From Streptomyces sp. STR69 (lineage in GTDB: Bacteria; Actinomycetota; Actinomycetes; Streptomycetales; Streptomycetaceae), in NCBI RefSeq assembly GCF_024519455.1, contig NZ_JALJRY010000018.1, positions 45,857 through 109,856 on the forward strand: DNA of 64,000 nt. The letters run 5' to 3'. Below, in pieces: positions 57,200-64,000 of the stretch. Below the pieces are notes generated by a model that worked only from the letters and a program-made list of their open reading frames with translations, did no database searches and was not told where the DNA came from. The stretch's first letter is position 1; each line of letters opens with the position of its first letter. A program made the position numbers and the translations under genes.

Positions 57200-59452
57200 A
57201 TGCCAAAAAAGCGCTCGGGTGGTGGTCTGTCCCCTCTGCAGCAGGCCACCAAGTTCCTCGGTGTCAGTGTGCTCGCCGGTGCCGTCATGGCCGGAATCGC
57301 GTTGCCCGCGGCCGGAGCGCTGGGGCTCGCGGCCAAGGGCTCGGTCCAGGGGTTCGACGACATCCCGGACAACCTGAAGAGCCCTCAGCTGAGCCAGCGC
57401 ACCACGATCCTGGACAGCAAGGGCAACCAGCTCGCCTCGGTCTACTCCCGTGACCGCACGGTGGTGGAGCTCAAGGACATCTCGCCGTACATGCAGAAGG
57501 CGATCGTCGCGATCGAGGACTCGCGCTTCTACCAGCACGGCGCGATCGACCTCAAGGGCGTCCTGCGCGCCCTGAACAAGAACGCGCAGAGCGGCGGCGT
57601 CTCCCAGGGTGCCTCCACGCTCACGCAGCAGCTGGTGAAGAACTACTTCGTCGAGGAGGCCGGTGACGACCCGACGAAGGTCGCCGAGGCCACTCAGCAG
57701 ACGCTGGGCCGCAAGGTCCGCGAGCTGAAGTACGCGATCCAGATCGAGGAAAAACTCGGCAAGAAGAAGATCCTTGAGAACTACCTGAACATCACGTTCT
57801 TCGGAGAGCAGGCCTACGGCGTCGAGGCCGCGTCCGAGCGCTACTTCTCCAAGCACGCCAAGGACCTGAACCTCCAGCAGTCGGCGCTGCTCGCGGGCAT
57901 CGTCCAGTCGCCCACGCGCTACGACCCGATCAACGACGAGGCCGAGGCCAAGAAGCGCCGCAACACCGTGCTGGCCCGCATGGCCGAGGTCGGCGACATC
58001 TCCAAGGCGGAGGCCCTGGCGGCCGAGAAGACCGACCTCGGGCTGAAGGTGAGCCAGCCGAAGAACGGCTGCATCACCGCGGTCAAGGGCGCCAGCTTCT
58101 TCTGCAAGTACGTCGAGAAGGTCTTCCTGAGCGACCCGGTCTTCGGCAAGACCAAGGAGGCCCGCGCGGAGATCTGGAACCAGGGCGGCCTGACGATCCG
58201 TACGACGCTGGATCCGCAGGCACAGGCCTCGGTGCAGTCCTCGCTCAAGGACCACATCTACAAGTCGGACTCGGTCGCCGCGGCGGCCACCCTGGTCGAG
58301 CCCGGCACCGGCAAGATCCTCGGGATGGGCCAGTCGAAGCCGTACGGCTACGGCAAGAACGAGACGGAGTACAACTACTCGGTCAACGCCGACATGGGCG
58401 GCTCGAACTTCGGCTTCCCGACCGGTTCGACGTTCAAGCCGTTCGTCGCGGCGGCGGCACTGGAGCAGGGCCTGCCGGCCACGCAGCAGTACCCGGCGCC
58501 GTACTCGATGGACTACCCGAGCCCCGTCTCGACCTGCAGCGGCAAGAACTGGGTCAACACGGACGGCGCGACGGTGGAGAACGAGAGCGAGTCGGAGAAG
58601 GGTCCGTACGCGCTGAAGGAGGCGATGGCCAAGTCGGTCAACACCTACTTCGTGCAGATGATCTCCGACATCGGTCTGTGCCCCGTGGTGAGCATGACCA
58701 GCAAACTCGGCGTCGTGCAGGGCAACGGCGACAAGATCCCCGAGGTCCCGGCCATCGCGCTCGGCTCCAAGGGCCTCTCGCCGCTGACGATGGCCAGCGC
58801 CTACGCGGCCTTCGCCAACGAGGGCACGTACTGCACGCCCATCGCCATCGAGTCCATCACCCGGAAGGTGGGCAACGAGCAGAAGTCGCTCGCCGTCCCC
58901 AAGTCCACCTGCTCGCGGGCGATGAGCAAGAAGACCGCCGACACCGTCAACACCGTGCTGCGCGGCGTGGTCGACTCGGGCACCGGCCAGGAGGCCGGCC
59001 TCACCGACCGCCAGAGCGCCGGTAAGACGGGTACGACGGACTCCCGCAAGAACGCCTGGTTCGTCGGCTACACCCCGAACCTGGCCGGCGCGGTCTGGGT
59101 CGGCAGCGCCAAGCAGAACGTCGAGATGACCAACATCCGCATCGGCGGCGTCTACCACGCCGAGGTCTACGGCGCCGACACCCCCGGCCCGATCTGGAAG
59201 GACGCCATGACCGGCGCCCTGGAGGGCAAGCAGGTCGAGAACTTCCAGCTCGTCAACATCCCGGACCCCGTCAAGGACAAGGGCAACAACGACGGCGGCA
59301 AGAACGGCGACACCACCGGGACCGACAACGGGGGCAACGACAACGGCGGCACCACCACCCCCACCCCGACGTTCTCCTTCCCGGACGGCTTCATCCAGGG
59401 CACGACGAACGGCGGCAACAACGGCAACGGCAACGGCGGCAACCGGGGGTAA
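57200..59452 (+). CDS. Class A penicillin-binding protein (transglycosylase/transpeptidase)
   Basis: A 750-residue bifunctional peptidoglycan synthase. One N-terminal membrane helix (VSVLAGAVMAGIALPAAGALGL) is followed by the GT51 domain with the catalytic Glu in IVAIEDSRFYQHGAID and SQGASTLTQQLVKN. The transpeptidase domain has the SxxK motif in PTGSTFKPF, SxN in KSVNTYF, and KTGTTD. The C-terminus is a Gly/Asn-rich tail (GGNDNGG repeats, NGGNNGNGNGGNRG). It is divergent from wblA. A strong terminator follows. Confidence 0.95.
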   Translation: MPKKRSGGGLSPLQQATKFLGVSVLAGAVMAGIALPAAGALGLAAKGSVQGFDDIPDNLKSPQLSQRTTILDSKGNQLASVYSRDRTVVELKDISPYMQKAIVAIEDSRFYQHGAIDLKGVLRALNKNAQSGGVSQGASTLTQQLVKNYFVEEAGDDPTKVAEATQQTLGRKVRELKYAIQIEEKLGKKKILENYLNITFFGEQAYGVEAASERYFSKHAKDLNLQQSALLAGIVQSPTRYDPINDEAEAKKRRNTVLARMAEVGDISKAEALAAEKTDLGLKVSQPKNGCITAVKGASFFCKYVEKVFLSDPVFGKTKEARAEIWNQGGLTIRTTLDPQAQASVQSSLKDHIYKSDSVAAAATLVEPGTGKILGMGQSKPYGYGKNETEYNYSVNADMGGSNFGFPTGSTFKPFVAAAALEQGLPATQQYPAPYSMDYPSPVSTCSGKNWVNTDGATVENESESEKGPYALKEAMAKSVNTYFVQMISDIGLCPVVSMTSKLGVVQGNGDKIPEVPAIALGSKGLSPLTMASAYAAFANEGTYCTPIAIESITRKVGNEQKSLAVPKSTCSRAMSKKTADTVNTVLRGVVDSGTGQEAGLTDRQSAGKTGTTDSRKNAWFVGYTPNLAGAVWVGSAKQNVEMTNIRIGGVYHAEVYGADTPGPIWKDAMTGALEGKQVENFQLVNIPDPVKDKGNNDGGKNGDTTGTDNGGNDNGGTTTPTPTFSFPDGFIQGTTNGGNNGNGNGGNRG

Positions 59453-59507
59453 CTCCGGCCCGGCGAACCACCGTTCACCTCGCCTTCGCCTCGCCTTTCG
59501 GGCTTTT

Positions 59508-59564
59508 CGTCTACGACGACGGGGGCGCCCCTTTTCACAAGGGGCGCCCCCGTCGTCGTAGACG
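59508..59564. terminator. Very long bidirectional terminator
   Basis: A perfect 26-bp stem (59508-59533 with 59539-59564) with a loop of five bases (TTCAC). It sits between the PBP gene (+) and the YqeY gene (-) and serves both. Confidence 0.9.
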
Positions 59565-59584
59565 CACTTCTGTCCGCAGGTGGG

Positions 59585-60052
59585 TCAGCCGGCGAGCAGC
59601 TTCTTCACCACGGCGGCGACGCGACCACCCTCGGCCAGTCCGGCCACCTTCGGGTTCACGATCTTCATGACGGCACCCATGGCGCGCGGGCCCTCGGCAC
59701 CCGCCGCCTTCGCCTCCTCGACGGCCTGGGAGACGATCGCGGTCAACTCCTCGTCACCGAGCTGCTTGGGCAGGTACTCGGCGAGGACCTCGCCCTCCGC
59801 CTTCTCCTGCGCGGCCTGCTCAGGACGGCCACCCTGCGCGAAGGCGTCCGCGGCCTCGCGGCGCTTCTTCGCCTCCTTGGCGATCACCTTGAGGATCTCG
59901 TCGTCGGAGAGTTCGCGCTTCTCCGTACCCGCGACCTCCTCCTTGGTGATCGCGGTGAGCGTCAGCCGGAGCGTGGAGGAACGCAGCTTGTCCTGCGCCT
60001 TGATCGCGGTGTTGAGGTCTTCCTGCAGCTTCGCCTTGAGCGTGGTGGTCAT
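59585..60052 (-). CDS. GatB/YqeY domain protein
   Basis: A 155-residue YqeY protein: MTTTLKAKLQEDLNTAIKAQ, STLRLTLTAITKEEV, EAKKRREAADAF and QLGDEELTAIVSQAV; the ending VAAVVKKLLAG is typical. The domain is the tail of the GatB amidotransferase subunit and is known to bind tRNA-like surfaces; the role of the stand-alone protein is unknown. ATG 60052 is the family start. Confidence 0.92.
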   Translation of the reverse strand: MTTTLKAKLQEDLNTAIKAQDKLRSSTLRLTLTAITKEEVAGTEKRELSDDEILKVIAKEAKKRREAADAFAQGGRPEQAAQEKAEGEVLAEYLPKQLGDEELTAIVSQAVEEAKAAGAEGPRAMGAVMKIVNPKVAGLAEGGRVAAVVKKLLAG

Positions 60053-60155
60053 GGGTTTGATTCTCGCAGGTGCGCGACCGGCTCCGCCCGCCGATTTACC
60101 GGGCCCTCGCCGACGGGGTGTCAGGGGTGTCAGTGCGGTCTGACACGATGGAGGC

Positions 60156-61082
60156 ATGCGCGCGCGATACGGAGTACCCCTGGGAATTGCGGCGGCCGGC
60201 GCCGCCGGTCTGGTCTACGCGGCGGGCTTCGAGGTCCGCTCCTTCAGACTGCGCCGGGTGACGGTCCCGGTCCTGCCCTCCGGCATGCGCCCGCTCAGAG
60301 TCCTCCAGGTCTCCGACATCCACATGGTCGGCGGCCAGCGCAAGAAGCAGCGCTGGCTGCGCTCGCTCGCGGGCCTGCGCCCCGACTTCGTGATCAACAC
60401 CGGCGACAACCTCTCCGACCCCGAGGCCGTCCCCGAGGTCCTGGACTCGCTCGGCCCGCTGATGGAGTTCCCGGGCGCGTACGTCTTCGGCTCGAACGAC
60501 TACTACGGCCCCACACTCCGCAACCCCGCCCGGTACCTGTTCGAAAAAACCGCGGGCCGCCACGGTCTGAACGGCAACCCGCCCATCGTGGGAGCCGTCC
60601 ACAACCCGTGGGAGGACCTGCGGGACGGCTTCGACGCGGGGGGCTGGCTCAACCTCACCAACACGCGCGGCACGCTGAAGATCGAGGGCGCGTCGGTGGA
60701 ACTCACCGGCCTCGACGACCCGCACATCAAGCGCGACCGGTACGCGCGCGTGGCGGGCGGCCCGTCGGACGACGCCGACTTCTCGATGGCCGTGGTGCAC
60801 GCGCCGTACCTCCGGGCACTGGACGCGTTCGCCGCCGACGGCTACCCCCTGATCCTCGGCGGCCACACACACGGCGGCCAGCTCTGCATCCCGTTCTACG
60901 GCGCCCTGGTGACCAACTGCGACCTCGACACGGACCGCGTGAAGGGCCTCTCCACGCATACGGCAGAGGGCCGGACGTCGTACCTGCACGTGTCGGCGGG
61001 CTGCGGGACGAGCCGGTACACGCCGGTACGGTTCGCCTGTCCGCCGGAGGCTACGTTGATGACGTTGGTGGGGCGGGAGTAG
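60156..61082 (+). CDS. Membrane-associated metallophosphoesterase
   Basis: A 308-residue calcineurin-type phosphoesterase with metal motifs QVSDIHM (D-x-H), NTGDN (GD), FGSNDYYG (in place of GNHD), and ILGGHTHGGQL (GHTH). A short N-terminal hydrophobic segment (GVPLGIAAAGAAGLVYAAG) suggests a membrane anchor (YkuE-like). The change of GNHD to GSND is seen in some relatives. Substrate unknown. Followed by a repeat-bearing gap. Confidence 0.88.
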   Translation: MRARYGVPLGIAAAGAAGLVYAAGFEVRSFRLRRVTVPVLPSGMRPLRVLQVSDIHMVGGQRKKQRWLRSLAGLRPDFVINTGDNLSDPEAVPEVLDSLGPLMEFPGAYVFGSNDYYGPTLRNPARYLFEKTAGRHGLNGNPPIVGAVHNPWEDLRDGFDAGGWLNLTNTRGTLKIEGASVELTGLDDPHIKRDRYARVAGGPSDDADFSMAVVHAPYLRALDAFAADGYPLILGGHTHGGQLCIPFYGALVTNCDLDTDRVKGLSTHTAEGRTSYLHVSAGCGTSRYTPVRFACPPEATLMTLVGRE

Positions 61083-61111
61083 GCAGGCGATGCGTGTGGG
61101 GGCTCGCGGGG

Positions 61112-61226
61112 GGCGTAGGTCCCTGGGTGGGCGGGGCTGTGGCAGGTCTCGCCGGGAGGCGTAGGTCCCTGGGTGCGGGGCTCCGTGCAGGTCTCGCGCG
61201 CGGCGCAGGTCTCCGTGCAGGTCTCG
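61112..61226. repeat. Imperfect 46-bp tandem repeat with short subrepeats
   Basis: GGCGTAGGTCCCTGGGTG occurs at 61112-61129 and 61158-61175, 46 bases apart. GCAGGTCTCG occurs at 61142, 61187 and 61217 and with one change at 61205. It lies in the 228-bp gap between the phosphoesterase and Pr6Pr genes. Confidence 0.85.
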
Positions 61227-61310
61227 GGGGCCGGGTGGCTCGCGCGGCCTGCGTAGCTCGTGCGGCCCACCCGTATCGCCCGGTTCGTCCCCTCTGCCTA
61301 GCGTGAGGGC

Positions 61311-62090
61311 ATGACCGCTCCGATACCCAGGGACATCCCGGACCTCCCCGCGGTACCCGGCATGCCCGCGCTGCTCGCCTCACCCGTTCCCGCCACCGCG
61401 GTGGTGGCTCCGTACCGCCGCCCCGCGGCGGCCGTGTACCGACTACTGGTCGCGCTGGCGGCGGCAGCGGCGGTGACCGCCGACCTGTTCCTCGGCAGCC
61501 CGATCAGGGTCCTGACCTACTTCACGATCCAGAGCAACATCCTGCTGGCCCTGGTGATGATCGCCACCGCCCGCCGGGCATGGACGGCCCGCCGCCCCCT
61601 CTCCCCCCTGGTGACGGGCGCGGCACTCCTCTACATCACGATCACCGGCCTGGTGTACCACCTGATCCTGGCGCACGCGTCGAGCCCGTTCGCGATGACG
61701 GGCGGCACTCTCACAGGCTGGCAGGCGATCACGAACCAGATCCTGCACACGGTGACACCGATCGCGGCGGTACTCGACTGGCTGCTGCTGACCGCACCCG
61801 GCCGACTGCACCTGCGGATGGCGGCGACGTGGCTGCTGTATCCGCTGACGTACCTGGCGGTGTATCTGGCCCGCGGCGAACTGATCCTCCCCGGCACACC
61901 GGGCCGCTACCTCTACACGTTCCTGGACGTCGAGCATCACGGCTACAAGAGCGTCCTCGGCAACGCCCTCCTCCTCGGCCTCGCCTTCTACGCCCTCTCC
62001 GTCCTCCTCGTGGCCCTCGACCACGCCCGCCCCAACCCGATCCGCCACCGCGCCAAAACCGGATTTCGTCTCCAGCCACCGGTGGGCTAA
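61311..62090 (+). CDS. Pr6Pr-family membrane protein
   Basis: A 259-residue protein with six or so membrane helices and the Pr6Pr (FAR-17a/AIG1-like) pattern: YFTIQSNILLALVMIA, GLVYHLIL, QAITNQILHTVTPIAAVLDWLLL and LDVEHHGYKSVLGNALLLG. The function is unknown; the distant eukaryotic relatives hydrolyse fatty acid esters of hydroxy fatty acids. A conserved Asn/His pair in HTVTPIAAVLDW and HHGY is visible. It is followed by tRNA-Pro after 54 bases. Confidence 0.88.
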   Translation: MTAPIPRDIPDLPAVPGMPALLASPVPATAVVAPYRRPAAAVYRLLVALAAAAAVTADLFLGSPIRVLTYFTIQSNILLALVMIATARRAWTARRPLSPLVTGAALLYITITGLVYHLILAHASSPFAMTGGTLTGWQAITNQILHTVTPIAAVLDWLLLTAPGRLHLRMAATWLLYPLTYLAVYLARGELILPGTPGRYLYTFLDVEHHGYKSVLGNALLLGLAFYALSVLLVALDHARPNPIRHRAKTGFRLQPPVG

Positions 62091-62144
62091 AGTAAACGAT
62101 GTCGCCGCGATGAGCAGCAACACCGGCAAGATGAGCGGCGACAT

Positions 62145-62218
62145 CGGGGTGTAGCGCAGCTTGGCAGCGCGCTTCGTTCGGGACGAAGAGGTCGTGGGTT
62201 CAAATCCCGCCACCCCGA
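62145..62218 (+). tRNA. tRNA-Pro(CGG)
   Basis: The acceptor CGGGGTG/CACCCCG is 62145-62151 with 62211-62217. The anticodon stem CTTCG/CGAAG encloses the loop TTCGGGA, so the anticodon is CGG (Pro). The T-arm has GGGTTCAAATCCC. Discriminator A; no CCA is encoded. Confidence 0.96.
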
Positions 62219-62239
62219 CAGTTGTAACGCCAGGTCAGG

Positions 62240-62278
62240 CCCGGTGCTGAGGGATCAGCGCCGGGTCTGGTTTGTTTT
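62240..62278 (+). terminator. Terminator of tRNA-Pro
   Basis: CCCGGTGCTGA (62240-62250) pairs with TCAGCGCCGGG (62255-62265; one G-T pair). The following TCTGGTTTGTTTT is T-rich. Confidence 0.8.
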
Positions 62279-62422
62279 GCGGGGTTGTTTTGGGAGCCAT
62301 TTGGGAGTTGGCCTCGGCGAGCAGCTCCTGGACGGCCCCCACTAGGACGAGTATTGGGTCGTGATCAAGGGGCGGTCTTGGTGAGCCGGAGCGCGATAGG
62401 TGTCACCTGGGCAGGCTTGTTG

Positions 62423-62812
62423 TCACCTGCGAGGTTGGGCGCCGGACTCGGGGGTGTCCGCCGACTCCTTGGGGGTGGGTCGGCGTCCGCCGCAGCAGGC
62501 CACCACTGCTGTCGCCGTGGAGTTCAGGAAGATCGTGAACCAGGATGACGTGTCCACCGCGTCGATGGATCCGGTACGAAGCGGCTCTTCCCCGGCTCGC
62601 AGAAGGATGTCGACGCTGTCGGCCAGGCCATCGATCGTGTGGCCCCGCTTCAAGGAGTGGTGCATTCGCCCCCGGAAGACGCCCGCGTGCCGGTTGGCCG
62701 GGACCAGGCCGTCCCAGACGACGAAGTCGGCCCCGGCGATCAAGGCGTTACGTGCAGGCCCGCATGCCGGAGTCTGTTCGCGGAGCATGGCGATGAGGTC
62801 GTCGCGAGTCAC
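62423..62812 (-). CDS. Unrecognised hypothetical protein (129 residues)
   Basis: From GTG 62812 (MTRDDLIAMLREQTP) the protein reads well to about residue 100: ALIAGADFVVWDGLVPANRH, VFRGRMHHSLKRGHTIDGLA, LLRAGEEPLRTGSIDAVDTSS. The last ~30 residues are low-complexity and may be a shifted tail. No known domain is recognised. The longer in-frame upstream part (to 63046) is not protein-like. It lies just past the tRNA-Pro in accessory-looking DNA. Confidence 0.5.
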   Translation of the reverse strand: MTRDDLIAMLREQTPACGPARNALIAGADFVVWDGLVPANRHAGVFRGRMHHSLKRGHTIDGLADSVDILLRAGEEPLRTGSIDAVDTSSWFTIFLNSTATAVVACCGGRRPTPKESADTPESGAQPRR

Positions 62813-62933
62813 ACTGCGCCCCGGAGACGGGAAGACCAGTGATCGGCTATGTGTGACAACTCCAGCGCCCCTCTGGTGACAGCTCGGCTGCTTCGACCCG
62901 GTTTCTGTGCAGCCTATGCGGTGCCGTCCGTGA

Positions 62934-63116
62934 CAACTACCGAGCCTCGGCGCACGTGGCCAGGGCCTTGATCCCGGCACAACCCGACTGCAGAAGACGT
63001 CCGGCGCCACAGCCCCCTCCCTCGCAGACAAGGTGGCGATGAGCACCAGCGACTACTCCATCGAGGAGATCGCGCAGCAGATCGCTGACGTGGTGCAGGA
63101 AGAGAACGCCGCGTAG
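62934..63116 (+). pseudogene. Possible 3' remnant of a lost gene
   Basis: A frame without start codon but with coding character runs from about 62934 to the TAG at 63114-63116. Its end reads KVAMSTSDYSIEEIAQQIADV... ENAA. Only an ATG at 63039 would allow a 25-residue peptide. I see it as a truncated gene end, of unknown family. Confidence 0.35.
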
Positions 63117-63294
63117 CTCCAGACCATCAGCACGCCGCTTCAGTGTGCAGCGGCTCCAGCGAGTGGTGGGCTTGTCCCTGGGAGACCACAGACGGTCCGG
63201 TGCCTTGAGGCCCGTGCGAACGCGGTCCACTCGTCGAAGCCTGAGTGCTGGGAAAGTCGGTCCGGGTGGCGTAGGACCACCGAAGCCGTCTCCG
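63117..63294. other. Non-coding stretch
   Basis: No gene, tRNA or clear repeat is recognised here. Confidence 0.4.
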
Positions 63295-63753
63295 TCAGCC
63301 GGCGCCGCCCCACACCGCTTCCAGGTCCCGGCAGCGGACCAGGATGCTCGCGTCGGTCAGCGTGATCTCGTGCGTGCAGCCGCCCTCCTCGTCCGGAAGG
63401 ATCTCGTCGAGGAGGACGGCGTCGACCAGCATCCAGTCGATGGAGTGTTCGTAGTCGACGGAGAAGTGCGTCACGCCCGAGTAGCTGATGCGCAGGCCGG
63501 AGTCGTGCTTGAACTTGTTGGGCGCGAAGTCCAGGACCAGGCCGCCGCGCTTGTCGGTGGCGAGGTGGACCCCGGCCAGTTCCAGGTCCTTGACGCAGCG
63601 GGTCGCGCCCGCGATGTCGTAGTGGCCGGGGTCGGTGGCGAAGGACCGGGCGCCTGGGGGCAGGTCGGCGCGCAGACGCGGCAGTTCGGCGAGATAGGCC
63701 CCGGCATCCACGAAGAACCCTCCGTCGTCCCAGACGGCCGTGACGTACTTCAT
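63295..63753 (-). CDS. Unrecognised 152-residue protein, candidate immunity partner
   Basis: From ATG 63753 (MKYVTAVWDDGGFFVD), with GGAAGG six bases upstream. The protein is acidic and beta-rich looking (GLRISYSGVTHFSVDYEHSI, DEEGGCTHEITLTDASILV). No domain is recognised. It overlaps the stop of the upstream gene (ATGA), and so is translationally coupled to it. Small acidic proteins coupled behind a toxin C-terminus are typical immunity proteins, but this is only an inference from arrangement. Confidence 0.7.
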   Translation of the reverse strand: MKYVTAVWDDGGFFVDAGAYLAELPRLRADLPPGARSFATDPGHYDIAGATRCVKDLELAGVHLATDKRGGLVLDFAPNKFKHDSGLRISYSGVTHFSVDYEHSIDWMLVDAVLLDEILPDEEGGCTHEITLTDASILVRCRDLEAVWGGAG

Positions 63754-63998
63754 GTGCAGCCTTCCGCAGCGAGAGGCGGTCGCCCCCATGTGTCTCCGGT
63801 GATGTCCTCGGTCCCCTTGGGAGCGATGCGGCCGGCCTTCCGCAGCTCGTAGATCATCCACCCCTTGTCGTGGACGTGGGTCTCCACGTCTCTTCCCAAC
63901 GGGCGGGCCGGGGTCCCCGCAGTCGTCGTGGACGACAGCCGGGCAGTCGTCCGGAGGGCCGGTACCGATTCCAAATCCAGTACCGTCCCTCCACCACC
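63750..63998 (-). CDS. C-terminal part of a gene cut by the window edge, candidate toxin tail
   Basis: The frame is open from the right window edge to the TGA at 63750-63752, 82 codons. It ends in LGRDVETHVHDKGWMIYEL... and is basic to neutral. A TTG/GTG inside would allow a short protein, but the frame has no stop up to the edge, so the true start is probably outside. No family is recognised. The ATGA overlap with the next gene suggests a two-gene unit. Confidence 0.5.
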   Translation of the reverse strand, partial: GGGGTVLDLESVPALRTTARLSSTTTAGTPARPLGRDVETHVHDKGWMIYELRKAGRIAPKGTEDITGDTWGRPPLAAEGCT

Positions 63999-64000
63999 CC

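Noticed and set aside
56755..57453. Plus-strand frame across the wblA upstream region and into the PBP gene
   Set aside because: Poor codon pattern, overlaps the well-supported PBP start in another frame and crosses the promoter region.

Overview
The window is very GC-rich, dense with GTG/ATG-started genes, has overlapping ATGA start/stop junctions and mostly non-U-tract hairpin terminators. It carries recognisable Streptomyces developmental genes (bldG, wblA, the actinobacterial crp) in the order known from the Streptomyces chromosome core, so it is read as a core chromosomal segment of a Streptomyces species. About 48 protein genes, two tRNAs and one structured small RNA can be supported.

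Left end (1-5.9 kb): the 3' part of a large low-complexity protein with a divergent ADP-ribosyltransferase-like C-terminus, a membrane-anchored ricin-B lectin protein, then about 2 kb of gene debris (a frameshifted hypothetical gene, two small intact genes, non-coding DNA) ending at a tRNA-Thr(CGU). Parts of that tRNA and of its terminator are duplicated within the debris, as expected from an old integration. 6-12.4 kb: secreted lipoprotein peptidase, holB (delta'), and an MFS/dTMP-kinase fusion (tmk). 12.5-21 kb: topA, a small membrane protein, a Ser/Thr kinase with an extracellular sensor, a methyltransferase and a small lipoprotein. 21-24.6 kb: proton-pumping pyrophosphatase hppA, then the bldG anti-anti-sigma gene with its downstream anti-sigma-type ATPase. 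24.7-32.3 kb: a helicase carrying a TTA codon, then a complete minus-strand tad-type pilus operon (CpaE-like, TadA, TadB, TadC, Flp-like pilin, TadE, TadE-like) interrupted by an 8-bp tandem repeat. Just upstream of the tad operon is a 6C RNA gene, in the same arrangement (Ssd-like gene / 6C / HAD phosphatase) as recalled for mycobacteria.

32.9-45.2 kb: HAD phosphatase, a Fic-like pseudoenzyme whose start codon sits in a 24-bp perfect palindrome, a CooC/MinD-like ATPase, a secreted polysaccharide-deacetylase-like lipoprotein, a SulP-carbonic anhydrase fusion, acsA with a candidate DasR site in its leader, nhaA, a holin-like membrane protein and an alpha/beta hydrolase. The SulP-CA, AcsA and NhaA genes together with HppA suggest a cluster for bicarbonate, acetate, sodium and proton handling (inference). 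45.2-60 kb: MarP-type protease, NUDIX CoA hydrolase, nth, crp (with a candidate Crp site), beta-propeller protein, nucleotidyltransferase, MBL/NUDIX/RidA/DUF4177 genes, a pair of ArsA-type ATPases, wblA, a class A PBP and a YqeY protein.

Right end (60-64 kb): metallophosphoesterase, Pr6Pr membrane protein, tRNA-Pro(CGG), then accessory-looking DNA with an unrecognised gene, a coding remnant and, at the edge, a two-gene unit with the architecture of a toxin C-terminus followed by an overlapping cognate gene.
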